64,000 nt of DNA from Marisa cornuarietis (taxonomy: Eukaryota; Mollusca; Gastropoda; Architaenioglossa; Ampullariidae), in NCBI GenBank assembly GCA_004794655.1, contig SMMW01000003.1, positions 17,274,501 to 17,338,500 on the forward strand, given 5' to 3'. The notes under the pieces were generated by a model. That model saw only the letters and a program-made list of their open reading frames with translations, had not been told where the DNA came from and did not search any database. Within the stretch, counting starts at the first letter, position 1. Every line of letters begins with the position of its first letter. The position numbers and the translations under genes are program-made. This document shows positions 22,376-33,730 of the stretch, in pieces.

Positions 22376-24279
22376 AAGCACCGCTTGCTATACAGAAACT
22401 TATCATCGCACACCTGCCGGCGTGCGTGGCCCATGTGATCACAAAATACACCGCCAGGCAAACCGCACACCCCAGTCTGTAAGCACCAACACACGCGCAC
22501 GCGCATGCTAGCTTGTGGACAAAGACTGTGAACAAAAAGTTTAGTCTCTTTTTTATTGCCCGCAATGCCACGTACCACACTTTCATCTGGATAAGGCTAA
22601 ACTTTATATGCTTAACTATCTTTTATTTACTTAGCTTTTTAACTGCTTAGGAATAGCGCAAGAAAATAATTCTTTTATGATTTCTTTCTTTCTTCTTTGC
22701 GTTTACTCTTTTTTCTCTTGTACGTTTTATTCTTTGATTCGTGCTTTTCTTTTTTAAGTGTTTTGAATATTTGTACATTTTTTGTTTTTAAAAGAAGAGA
22801 TGAATATGCTAGATACAATAATGATGTAATCAGTGAGATAGATTCAAGAACAATAGCAGGCTGTTTGTCTTCTAAAAGTTTGGTCTAAGGAAACCTTTGA
22901 CTTCTAATCAAGTCCTCTACAAGCGAAGACATTATACTTACAACAAGGCCTTAAGTATGAGGAAATGCAGCGCTTCCGCTTTATTTGTAGCTTCTTAAGC
23001 CATCATTAGCTACAAATAGCTACAAATAGTTACAGTTAATTAAAGGGGCGGAGACGCTTTTGGCAGCAGGAAGAACTTTGACTGATTGCGAAAGCGAGGT
23101 TCTGCGGTTCTTACGTCTGGCTGAAGACGTAGTGATTGCAAGATGGCAACGGACAATGCCGGACGAGGTGTATTGTCGGATGGTGTGCATCAACTGCGCC
23201 ATGTCTGGTGCCGTGTGTCTGCGTCTAAACTCATTTCCGCGAGGGCAGGAACAGCAATATAGTTTCCTCGAAATAAGCGAACAGTAATCAGCGCGCAGTG
23301 GCAAACATCTGCTGCACTTCTTACAATGAAGAGTGAGCGAGTGCAGTGCTCGCGAGAGTACTTGGCTTTTTTCCCCCGATCCCTAGGGTTAGCTCAGTAC
23401 AAGCTACTGTCCATGAAGAGCTCCAAACTGTGACGCCACAAATGTCCACATATTAAGTTAGGATATTATGGTCCCAGCTCTTGCGCTGGCTGTAACCATG
23501 GTAACGTAAGTATATCCATGTTGATGTCTGCCGTCATGAGGTCTAACGTGTTCGTGCGTGACAACGTTTGTTGGTGTGAATCTGGACAATAAAATACAAT
23601 ACAAGGAAGGGAGGTCCTCATTTACATCTGTGGAAAATGCTCTCGTTGTTCTGGGCTCAGGCCAACCATTGGAAAAAGATGTTGCACGCTGGAAAACCTT
23701 GAAAAAGGAAGAGAAGCGAAAGAGAGCACGAGGTTCGTTCAAATGATGGGAAACTTGAAGAAAGTGCTTGTAGTCTCACTTGTCTTTCCGTCGAATAAAA
23801 CTGATCATTCGCTTTCTTGCAGAGAAAACTATGTAGACTGCGGCAGGAGCAAAATATATTCTTATGCACCTGATATTACCAACGAGATTACTAAATGCTA
23901 CACAATACTATTAAATACTACTCAATATTACACAGTATTAACCAAAAGCTAAATAGGATGCATCATGCAAAATAGAGTATTAAATTATTGTATCCACTTT
24001 AAGCATAGGAAACCTTAGGAAAGCTAATAAAACTTCTAATATTCTTTTTCTAGTCTTTGCATTAATTCATTTGAGTCTATTTTACCACTGTAAGGAATAT
24101 TTGATCACCATTCAGGGTATAAATCCCAAGTAGTAAAAAATTCTGTCTGTATTTATCTTTTCTTTGTCAAACTTTTTAAAATGGCTTGGTTCAGGTTGGA
24201 TCCCAAACTAAGGACCTGCCTTTTTGCAAAAAAAAAATATATATATATATATGCGGACGAGAATGTGTACAAACTGGGG
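22374..24279. other. Non-coding stretch with a few open frames
   Basis: Open frames at 23020-23304 (minus) and 23060-23287 (plus) overlap and neither shows a domain. The tandem CTACAAATAG motif occurs near 23008-23028. A (TA)n run lies at 24238-24251. Confidence 0.5.
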
Positions 24280-24947
24280 TGAGGACTGCGGTCAGTGTGA
24301 CAGCTCCATGCTAATGTCTTGGCTTTGGGTAAAGAGCGTTCAAGAGCTGTTAGTGTTAAGCGATGTTTTGTGAGGTCGATGAGGTGGCTTCTTGACTGCT
24401 TCAGTCGGATACCCGAGTGGTCAGATATATTCATGTACAAAATACTGACCAGTAAACTGTCCCCCAGACTAGCTTTGTTGTTCTCTTCCAATTATACTCG
24501 GACTTCCCCAAAACTAAATAATCCAATCCCCAGAATAGACCTCTATAAATCTAGTCTGAAATATTCAGGGAGCGTGTTGTGGAACAGCCTCCCTCTCCAT
24601 CTCAAGCAGCTGAACTCCCTGAACTGCTTTAGACGCCATCTTCTCAAACATTTACAAGAAAATTAGATGAGCCCTCTAGAAACACCTCCCAATTCCAGGA
24701 TCCCTGTAAATATCTGCTTTTTTGTTGTTGCTGTTGTTTCTTGCTTGTACTTTTTTTTCCAACAATCACCTTGTACATACTCACCATCCACTCTTATTTG
24801 AGGTTATCTCATGTTTACTACTAATTATTTTGCATTCTTTTAATTATTTGTTTATTCTTTCCCCGTACGGGGCGAGGGCTAAATGAAAAAAGCACCTCTT
24901 CGCTTATTTACCTCTCTTTAATAAAGAATTGTCATTGTCATTGTCAG
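24280..24947 (+). mobile_element. 5'-truncated LINE with intact RT C-terminus
   Basis: The frame 24319-24666 (115 codons plus stop) is the C-terminal end of a non-LTR reverse transcriptase. It contains MYKILTSKLSPRLALLF, then a Pro-Arg segment IPRIDLYKSSLKYSGSVLWN, then LPLHLKQLNSLNCFRRHLL. This is the SYSGPxxWNSLP-type ending usual in CR1/Jockey-like elements. A 3' untranslated region of about 280 bp follows with a GC palindrome (CCCCGTACGGGG), CGAGGGCTAAATG and AATAAAGAA, and it ends in three copies of TTGTCA. No stop interrupts the 115 codons, so the insertion is fairly young, but the catalytic palm is missing and it cannot move on its own. A second 3' end of this family is at 12035-12215. 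Confidence 0.88.
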
Positions 24948-24949
24948 AG

Positions 24950-25105
24950 ACTGGAGGCGCGTATACAATAATTGGTTTGATACCCGACTGGCGCAGTGTA
25001 TTTCTCCCACCTGTCGAAACCGTTGAACAGGAAAAGCAGGGAGGCGGGCCCTGAATGAAAGTGTTCTCTAACACTTGACTTCCTTAGCGAATAAAAGGTT
25101 AAGAT
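24950..25105 (+). repeat. tRNA-derived SINE, copy 3 (decayed)
   Basis: The B-box-like GGTTTGATACCCGACTGGCGC is followed by TTCTCCCACC, later GGGCCCTGAATGAAAGTG, TCTCTAACACTTGAC and AAAAGGTTAAG. These align with the B-box region and the 3' half of the copy at 18109 (GGTTCAATTCCC, GGCCCTGAGAAAAGTG, TCTCTAACACCTCA, AAAAGGTTATGG). The middle of the element is deleted and the A-box is lost. It sits directly beyond the 3' end of the LINE. Confidence 0.7.
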
Positions 25106-25936
25106 TATTTGTCAAGATTAAAACCATTACGAGATGTGTACAAATAGATTCCTGGAATAAACAGAACATTGTCGAGTACAACCAAACAGTTGATGCATGC
25201 CAGAATAAAATAGTGTAAAACAGTATCTTTGTAGTTTAGTGTGCTGAAATAAATACTTGTTTGTGTTCCTAGTAATTACGATCAAAAATTGCGGTCTTTT
25301 TGACAAAGAACACATTGGTAGAGAACAAACCAAACTGTACACTAAAAGTGACAGTAATTTAATCAACTCTTCCTTTGAGAGTCATCTGGTGCTTCTCTGC
25401 GGAAGTACACTGAACATCCAAGAAAAAAAAAGAGAACACAAAGATTAATTCGCCAGAGGAATATCCTGCAGCGAAGACGTTGTGACAGTGAACGTCTGAT
25501 GGTCTCTTTGAAGTCTGTGCTGAGAAGCAGGATACAAAAAGGAGATCCAGCGATGCTTTATTCCATAGATACTCATCGGCTTTGTAGTCAAGCCCGCAAG
25601 ACTTTATAATCTTTCTCAGCGAAGAGAGACGCGATAAGGATGTGACAAGCAAATTTAACTCTGAATTGACAGCCGCAGTTTCGTTGAGGGAGGAGCCAGA
25701 CCCAAGATGAGTGTGTACTCTAGTCTCAGTGTACAGCTCAGAGAATTGCCGCTTCCAGCAAGTCTCTGACCTTCAAGCCTCAATATTCTTCTCAGAAAGT
25801 GACTGGCACAGCAGTGGAGCCACTTCAACATTTAGAAGTCGACTACTGGTGGTTTCATGGCTGCGTCGCTTGACTTTAGTACATTTCTTACGTCAGCTTG
25901 AACAACGGCAAAAGTGTCGAGTAGATAATATAGGCA
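25106..25936. other. Non-coding stretch
   Basis: I see no gene here. Frames at 25359-25652 (minus) and 25711-25950 (plus) have no recognised motif, and the latter ends in the GAGT array. Confidence 0.5.
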
Positions 25937-26060
25937 GAGTGAGTGAGTGAGTGAGTGAGTGAGTGAGTGAGTGAGTGAGTGAGTGAGTGAGTGAGTGAGT
26001 GAGTGAGTGAGTGAGTGAGTGAGTGAGTGAGTGAGTGAGTGAGTGAGTGAGTGAGTGAGT
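25937..26060. repeat. (GAGT)n microsatellite, 31 copies
   Basis: A perfect run of 124 bp. Frames of LTHS or similar on the minus strand (up to 140 codons) come from this array and are not genes. Confidence 0.97.
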
Positions 26061-27045
26061 GCTGTTTTGGCAAGCAGTCTGACTGGAAAAGGTCGGGCCA
26101 GACGCAAGCAAATTCTTAAGCGCTGCAAAGTCTCAGACACATTGCGCATGACAGGTAAGGAAGTAGGCAAAGAGTGATGTGCGAAGATAACTCGTGAGAG
26201 GGAATGTTCGCACTGCAAAAGTAATCCCCCCCCTAGATAAAATGCGGAGCTCACTCCGTCTCTGATATAATCTCTGCTGCTCCCGGGGCTTACTGAGCAG
26301 AGACTAATGGTTCTTGGTCACATCTTCTCTTTGCTATTTCTTCCCTGTTCAGAGAAAACAAGTTTATTCTGACAAGGAAACCCCAGTGACTTCGCCTTGC
26401 TTAGAACAGGGTGCATGGTACCCCGTAAGGATCAAGGTTACAAAAAGAAGAAAAGCAAAATAGTGGGTGGTGTACTAACCTTGGATGACAGATTCAATGA
26501 AGACAGTTCAAGTTCATGGAAAACTAAAGTGTGAATTGCTTTTTTATGAGAAACAGCTAAATATCGTTAGAAGAAAAGGAGTAAAATATTCTTTTGCACA
26601 ATCAGCTCTAGCGTAAATTAAATGCTTACTCCACCTGCCGACAGGCAAACTGGCCTACCTCAGTTGTGTCCAACAAAAAAAACAAACATTGATGAAAGAG
26701 GACAAAATAAAAAAGGAAAGCAAAACGAAGAACAAAAAAGCTTGTTGAGCCCGACCTTTTAATTACTGGGATCTGAGCAGCAACACCACATTCATAATAT
26801 ACAATCTGTTCCGGAAACCGAATAGAGGATAACAGCTGATATTTTGAAATGTCATCAGAAGGCTTTAACAAAAGCTGTTTAGACTTCTTGATAAATTGCA
26901 TTAACTGTAGTTTTAATATAAAAAAACTTTTTCATAGCAGTGTATACATTCCTTCGTTTTATGCGAACAATATTTACACAAACACCTGAAGAAAAAGGTC
27001 TTTGGATTGAAAAATATAAATATGAACAAATAAAACTGAGTGCCA
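26061..27045. other. Non-coding stretch
   Basis: No coding or RNA signal was seen. The sequence is AT-rich with scattered A-runs. Confidence 0.55.
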
Positions 27046-27145
27046 GTGTGTGTGTAGATGTGTATGTGTGTGTGTGTGAGAGTGTGTGGTGTGTGTGAGT
27101 GTGCGGTGTGTGTGAGTGTGTACTTGATTGACATAATGTTATTAG

Positions 27146-27209
<64 letters not shown>
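27046..27209. repeat. GT-rich microsatellite, two parts
   Basis: An interrupted GT/GTGAGT part at 27046-27122 is followed by 25 bp of unique sequence and a pure GT run at 27147-27209. Confidence 0.93.
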
Positions 27210-27212
<3 letters not shown>

Positions 27213-28015
27213 GTTTTGGTCAGAAGTTCACGTCACCAGCTCTCGTTGTTTACGCGAAAGTTCAGAAAGTTAATAAAGGAAACTTTTTAACAAAACATTT
27301 TAACACACTTCCAAAAAACCTAGCTGTGGTTGTAAATCTCTACTTTTTGCAAAATAAGTCTAATGAGGGAAAACGACCTGAAACCCGCGGTGCTAATATA
27401 TAGCTTTCAAATGCAAAGTAGGATTAAACTCGCTCTTTGCTCTCCTATTTTCGACTTTGTCTGCGTAGGAGTCAAAAAAAGTTGGCCGCTGCAAATAAAT
27501 GTCTTTGATGACTAGTGACTTTTTCTTGCTAAAGAAGTTCTACTTAAACGGCAAAGTGTTGTCAAGCGTGAGAGTGGCTCAAGAGAGCAATTTATAGCAA
27601 GGTCCACAGTGAGGACACTGAATCGTCATGGAAAGGAGAAGGTGGCGGTGAGAAATTACTGCCCTGCACTTACCTGTCCGTCTCTATGGCTCTGCCTTTT
27701 CTTCATCTCTCCCCTCCTTCTGTCCTGCCTTCTTACCCCCTCCCTCCGCCTTCAAATCATCTCTACTTGGAACAAAATCGAGTGAAAAGCGAATGGAGAA
27801 AAAGGCAACTAATCGATACCAGACTCGATGGGCAGACCTCTTTCCTGACCTGTCTTCCTGTCTGACCTGTCTTTCTGCCGTTTTTGAACATACGAAACTT
27901 GTACACAAGAGTCCCCAAAGTTTGTTTATACCCGTTAATAAACACTGCCAAGCCTGTTCAAATGTTAATGCAAATTTGTACGAGAAGAATCTGAACGAAC
28001 TGCTGGCAGAACTAA
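27210..28015. other. Non-coding stretch
   Basis: Frames on both strands at 27684-28089 overlap, the plus frame running into the inverted-repeat element at 28016. No motif supports a gene. Confidence 0.5.
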
Positions 28016-28553
28016 GGGGCCAGTTGCACATCACATTTCTAATTATAAACACTTTTAGACCTGGGGCCAGTTGCACAACACATTTCTAATTTTAAACACT
28101 TTTAGGCCTTAAATCTTTTTAGACAATCAGTTTAAAGGTCACACCACAAGTTTAGAATTTCTAAAACTAAAACTGCTTTAAGTAAGATAAAGTTGTTTAA
28201 GTCTGACTTTCCGTCTTGTCAGTACAATTTTTTGTATGTTCTTGTGCAATGTATCTAAATGGCAAAGAAGAACTAGATTCGTCTTCTTTAGAACAGTTTT
28301 AAGCTTTAGAAACATGTTGCTCAACTGGCCCCTTAGCTCTATTTAGATAATTAGTTTAAAGTGCACACCACAATTTTAGAATTTTTAAAACTAAAACTGC
28401 TTTAAGTAAGATAAAGTTGTTTAAGTCTGACTTTCCGTCCTGTCAGTACAATTGTTTGTATGTTTTTCTGCATTGCATTTAAATGGCTAAGAAGAGATTT
28501 TTGCTTCTTTGGAACAGTTTTAAGGTTTAAAAACATGTTTTGCAACTGGCCCC
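28016..28553. mobile_element. Non-autonomous TIR element in partial tandem array
   Basis: The terminal motif GGGGCCAGTTGCACA occurs at 28016 and again at 28063, and its inverse CAACTGGCCCC ends at 28332 and again at 28553. A full unit is 28063-28332 (270 bp). It is preceded by an extra 47 bp left end and followed by a second internal-plus-right-end copy (28333-28553). The two internal regions share long runs, for example AACTGCTTTAAGTAAGATAA and GACTTTCCGTC. The outer bases CTAA (before 28016) and TTAG (after 28332) extend the inverted repeat. No transposase frame is present. I infer a MITE-like DNA element that has been tandemly duplicated; the superfamily is not clear. Confidence 0.82.
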
Positions 28554-29164
28554 AGGGCAGCTGTTGCTACAGTAACATCATCACTTTCCACTAAAACTAC
28601 TGCAGCTCCTTTTGTAACAAGAATCAAGAAAGAAGTTTAAGTGCAGCTCAACCATACATTTAACAAACGAATTCTTTTTATTTACCACAGCACTTTATTC
28701 TATGTATCCTGTTTGCCTGCCTGTGTATGAAGGGGATGCGTGCTTACTATTTTTTTAACCCGAACTAAAATTGTTTGCTACACTATAACTTATTATACAC
28801 ATTCTCACTGCCCTTTTCATAAATGTATTTTGGAAAATTGTTCTGTGTACAAACATTAATTGCTCATCTGCATAATCAATAACATGCAAAGAAAGCAGGC
28901 AAGTTCCTAAATCATCAAACCTCAGGTAATTTACCGTGAAGACTATTACACCTTCATTAGCCATGTCCGCGCTGTGACAAATGATAAACAGTGGCAATGG
29001 GGAATATTGCGGGTGTTCACGATATCCTGATACGGATTCCGATTTTTTTTTTTTTTGTAATAATGACATCTAATGAGCAGGATTTTTTTTTCTCCCGCAC
29101 GGGCAGGTTACACAGACATTGCTCGTTGTAGCGGAAACTTCTGTTTATGTTTATGGACCAGTGA
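28554..29164. other. Non-coding stretch
   Basis: AT-rich, with a T-run at 29042-29056 and no coding signal. The minus frame 28755-29069 lacks motifs. Confidence 0.5.
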
Positions 29165-29238
29165 CATTTTAATTAATTAGTCATCCATATCATTATGGCT
29201 TCACCTCTGGTGATATGGATGACTAATTAATTAAAATG
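29165..29238. repeat. Perfect 28 bp inverted repeat (hairpin)
   Basis: The left arm 29165-29192 (starting CATTTTAATTAATTAGTC) is the exact reverse complement of the right arm 29211-29238. The loop is 18 bases. No mismatch is seen, which in neutral DNA means a recent origin or selection. A transcript could form a precursor-like stem-loop, or the segment could be a snap-back insertion or a mobile-element remnant. Confidence 0.9.
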
Positions 29239-30534
29239 CCCCGGAAGGTAACATTTGACATGTGACACCGTAAGGTGACATAATGCTTGATATTTAGGTT
29301 CTCTTTATTTTCTATTCTATTATTTTTGTTCTTGTAGTCATCTGTCACAGCCCGGGTCACCGAGCTTTCAGGTTTTTGTAGTCTACTTCAAGACCGATGT
29401 TTTGGAAGCCGTCGCATGTTTACTAATTGTTCAAGACGGAGAAATTTTTGTTTGCCTTTTGTTTCAGTGTGTTTCAGTGTGTGTTCAGTGTGTTTGTGCT
29501 CGATTTTCTTGGATCGAAACTTGCATTTCGTTTTCGATGCCCATTTCTAGGACCTTTTCTGCTGACAGAAAAAGAGAGACCAGAAATTGTGTGCTCATGC
29601 ATCTTTTCTTACTATAAAATATCTGGACAATAAAAAGACGCAAATGTTCCGTTTTTCTAAAGCCAACAGACTGTAAATGAACCAAAGCTAACAGACTGTA
29701 AATAAATTATAAAAATAGGCAGAGAGGAGAAGACGTGCCTGTAATTTCTCTACCTGCTTAAGAACGGTGTATAATATTCTCTACTAATCTCTGCTCCGTC
29801 TCCTACAGCTGTCTTAGTCTTACTTCTCGGTGTCTGAAGCACGCACACACACTAACAAACACGCACATATTACTGGTACATCAGACGAGGAAAGCCGATG
29901 TAAGTACAAACTCATTTCTCTAAAGTGCCCCGCCCCATCTGTGCAAAGACCCCCGGCTTACCTGAGTATCCTGGCGTGCAGAGGGTCAGCTCTCGGCCAG
30001 CAGGATACTCCTGACCGCTGGTCTAGCACAGTTCCCTACGTTCACAGTCTCGTCTAGATGAGAAAACATAATAACCGCACCAAAGACCTAGTCGATAAGG
30101 AATATATATCTTGAAGAACAAGATGTGATCTGGATTCAGTCTTGTCACTTTGCTAGGAACCAACGGTGTACGTTACCGATGTAACGATGTTAATGAAGGT
30201 AATGCTGTAATGATGTCCGTGTCTAGGAGCTGTATATATCCTGGAAGAGATTTACGATCTGATCGTCTCAAAAAAGTCGACAAAGTCAAAGACGGTTTCT
30301 TTTCTGGTGCATAACCTCTTCCCGTCTGTAGGTTTCTTTTTCTCTTCTGCTTGCTCTTTCGTTCCATGAAGGGAGAAAAGCACTGAAAAGTTTCCTTAAT
30401 TGCTCTTAAAAATTTTCATGTATCGCATGATCACGCATACACGCATTCACAATCCCACAATCACACACTCATACGCACTCTTTCTCTTATATGCACACTC
30501 ACACATACACACAACCACACGCGTGCACACACTC
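29239..30534. other. Non-coding stretch
   Basis: Open frames at 29402-29633 are low-complexity (cysteine, valine, phenylalanine from TGTGTTTCAG repeats). A short duplication of CTAACAGACTGTAAAT-like sequence lies at 29663-29705. No gene is supported. Confidence 0.5.
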
Positions 30535-30537
30535 TCC

Positions 30538-30586
<49 letters not shown>
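30535..30586. repeat. (CT)n-(CA)n compound microsatellite
   Basis: A CT run to about 30556 passes directly into a CA run. Confidence 0.93.
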
Positions 30587-30594
<8 letters not shown>

Positions 30595-31828
30595 TTACGA
30601 ACGAACAACCGATCCATTATATTAGTGTTACATAATTATACAATTACCACCGATTACACCTGAGCGACTGAGCAATTAGACAACCTGTTAGCAAAGCATG
30701 TTTCCCTACTTTCATCGTCATGCGATACCTTGCACACTGCTTCAGTCTCGCCAAGCACTGCTCAGCTCTAACGGGCTAACAGTACGTCACAACGGGACTC
30801 TTCTTTACTCCAATGTGCTCAAACCACGTCACAATGATCGTGATTCATCGATCAGTACTAACAGACTGTCTAACGATACAAGGTTCTTTTCCCAAACCCG
30901 AAACCCTAGTACCAAGCTGTGTCCGACTGTAACAGAAATATGTTTGGTTTGTATCAAAAACTCATTTTCTAAACCAATACAATCACAGTCATGGGCGATG
31001 TTTTGACGATTTATTTTAATAAAAGAGAATGCACTGAGAAAGACTAACAGACAAGTGATGTCACTGTTTCTGTGATATTTCTTGGCATCCTTTATTCCTT
31101 GTCCTGTATCAGGACTGCTCTAAATCGCGCCAGTTCATATAAACACTGAGTCTGGATCTTATGAATGTTCTCACATAATAAAATTCATTCTGCTGTTTTT
31201 CGTTGCTGTTTTCTGTCCAGTCGATTATGTGATGTGAAGGGGATTTACTTCCATGGCAGACGATGAATTTCTGGCTCTAATAGCTGTTACTGGGTTTCAG
31301 TGTCTCCATATCAACCTACACGTAAATTCTTTGTCACAGATAATGAAATAATGACCTGAAATACAGTCGCACGTGATTCTGGTCATCGATTTATGCCTAT
31401 GAATGCCAAAAACATCTTTCATGCTGACAAAGATCTCTACATTCACCTAAATAGATGAGTGTAATGCAGAATTGTAAAGCTATCATGTTTTGCGGACTCA
31501 TTAGCGAAAGAAAACAGACTGCCATATGGACACACACAGTAGCTAGGATGAAACTCTTTAAATGTTTGTAAGATTATTATTTATCATGCCTGTTTTCTCC
31601 TATTCGTTAAGGATAACCTTGCCTACTCCCCAATCTCCTGATACAGTAGACATCGTGCATGACCCTTCAGTAAGCAATCCTTTATCTACTTAAATTTTTC
31701 TCAGATTCAGAACATCAGTAGTATTTAAGCCCAGCTTACCATTTGGCTTGAATTTCTCTTGTCCAGTCATATTCACTGTGTTTGCCACATGCACCATCCA
31801 TGCAACTTAAATTGTTACATTATTATAT
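30587..31828. other. Non-coding stretch
   Basis: No gene seen. The plus frame 30698-31006 (102 codons) begins MFPYFHRH and is serine/asparagine-rich without any motif I recognise. Confidence 0.5.
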
Positions 31829-31990
31829 TATATTATATTAAAGGTTATTTTTATAGCGCCATATCCCAGCCCTAAGAGCAGGCTCATGGCGCTTTACAAA
31901 TAATGCAAATGATACTAATTATAACAACAATAATCATGATAGGGAGAAATTGAAGAAAACAACCAAGACGACATGAAAGAAAAAGGGATA
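31829..31990. repeat. Dispersed short repeat with GCGCTTTACA core
   Basis: After a (TTATA)n-like run, TTTATAGCGCCAT is followed by GGCTCATGGCGCTTTACAAA. AGCGCCAT and ATGGCGCT form an 8 bp inverted repeat, with AGCC/GGCT pairing inside it, so the core can fold. The plan matches the segment at 4284-4365. ATA/AAT-rich sequence follows. The right-hand limit is uncertain. Confidence 0.5.
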
Positions 31991-33674
31991 ACTCATAGAA
32001 ACTGGAATAATAATAATCATAATAATATAAAATTGTAGTGCTATCTAATAAATAACTTCACGAATACGGTACTTCATTATCCAACGAGTCTATGACATTA
32101 AAATAACTGCATAAATTGTTTTTAAAAACGTCCTGGCGACAGCAGAAAACTGCAGAACAGATTTGTCTGAGGAGACTGGCGACACGTTTCACCGCCGAAG
32201 ATTGAGAGCTTAGATCTGCAATTGCTTGTCATCGGAGAAGTCATCAGAAAGAACGGATCAAGAATGCTGAGGATAAACCTTCACATGTCAAACAAAATGT
32301 AGACAGTTTTGCTGCCTCGAGTCATCAAAAAGTTTAGCCACATTGCACATGTTTTATCTCGCTGTCGACGTGCACAAACAAGAAACTGGACTGAGATGAA
32401 AATGGCGTCATGGAAGAAAAGACTGTTAGTCAGCGGATCAACTGCAGCCGTAGAAGTGAAACAAAATGTCACAATCAAGAAACACAGTCCAGCACATCAC
32501 TAGGATGACGACAGGTCAAACAATGGACTCAAAAATCAAAATCAGCTTATACAAATAACAAAATCCAAAGAAATCCGGAGAGCTAGTCTCCTCAAGCCGG
32601 TAAGGCGAAGGGACATCACTCTATTATTGTCTAGTTTTGACGAGTAAGCAATCCATTCGGTAATTCTGCTTCTACTGTGTCCGAAAAATTATCCTTCGGC
32701 TGATTTTCCATGAGAGCCGCTATTTTTACACTAATGTTTGCTGACGGAATCGAAATTTCACCTCGAACAGTCTTTTTTTCTTTTTTAAAACGTTAAAAGG
32801 TTTTTAAAATGTGTTGTTAAATTGTGTTGAGAAGCATTCTGTTAAACGTATTATGCTGAAAGCACTATGAACATAAATGTATTTAAAAGTTTAAAATGCA
32901 TTGTGCAGCTGTCCCCTGGATGACAATGATGATAACGATGATAGAGGTATGAAAAAATGACCTCAGAAAGCATATAGTTTATAAGATTGTGATGGAAATG
33001 GAAGTATCTGTGGTCTTCTATCTGTGACAAAAGTGCGTCCATGCGTCGGTCCGTGTGTGTGTGTGTGTGTCCGCGCTCGCGCGTCTCCGTAACTAGCCGT
33101 AGGTGGTCTCTGCTACATCGAAATAAATTTTTAAAAAGCGCTAGAAGATCAAAGACTTTATACGCCGCCCACTCCATCTCATAAGAAATGCTATCAGACG
33201 CCCACACTTTGCTGACTTCAGGCTGGCGAGCCATATCACTGAACATTTTCGCGGTGGCCTAACAATCCGTGAAAACGAGCCTTTAAGGTGCTTCTCTCCC
33301 CACTAACCTCACCTCTAAATCCGTCTTTAGCAAGATCAATACTTCTTTGTTAAAAATTACTTCCCACCGCTAAGCAAATCCCAGTTTTAAATGTTCTTAG
33401 AATTATTTAAATAAACGTTTGAAGATATGTGAGGGTTTTTTAGTTGACCTGCACATGAAATCATTTCCATTTTTTGTTAATTGAATGTTTAACGTTTTCT
33501 GGTAGCCAAAATTGTCTGAAGGATGTTTGGAGTGTAAAATTTAACAAACTGCCAACTGTCGTGTCTATTTTATTTTTTGAAAGATGGTGTAGAAGAGCTT
33601 GTTTGCGTGATTGCATGTCTGTAGTGAGAGGGGAAAGTTTTGCTAGGGTACTGGCATGGGCAGGGACACACGCA
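31991..33674. other. Non-coding stretch
   Basis: A short (GT)n lies at 33056-33070. No coding signal. The minus frame 32851-33246 (131 codons) crosses this repeat and has no motif. Confidence 0.5.
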
Positions 33675-33730
33675 AACACACACACACACACACACACACC
33701 GAATGTAACTTACATTTTTTAATGTAAGTT
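33675..33730. repeat. (CA)n microsatellite and small hairpin
   Basis: A CA run at 33675-33699 is followed by AACTTACATT (33707-33716), four T, and AATGTAAGTT (33721-33730). That is a perfect 10 bp stem with a four-base loop. Confidence 0.85.

Noticed and set aside
23020..23304. Overlapping frames of 94 (minus) and 75 (plus) codons
   Set aside because: The plus frame begins at TTG and neither shows a known motif.
25832..26254. Minus-strand 140-codon frame with many LTHS repeats
   Set aside because: It is the (GAGT)n array, which is open in several frames because no stop can arise from the unit.
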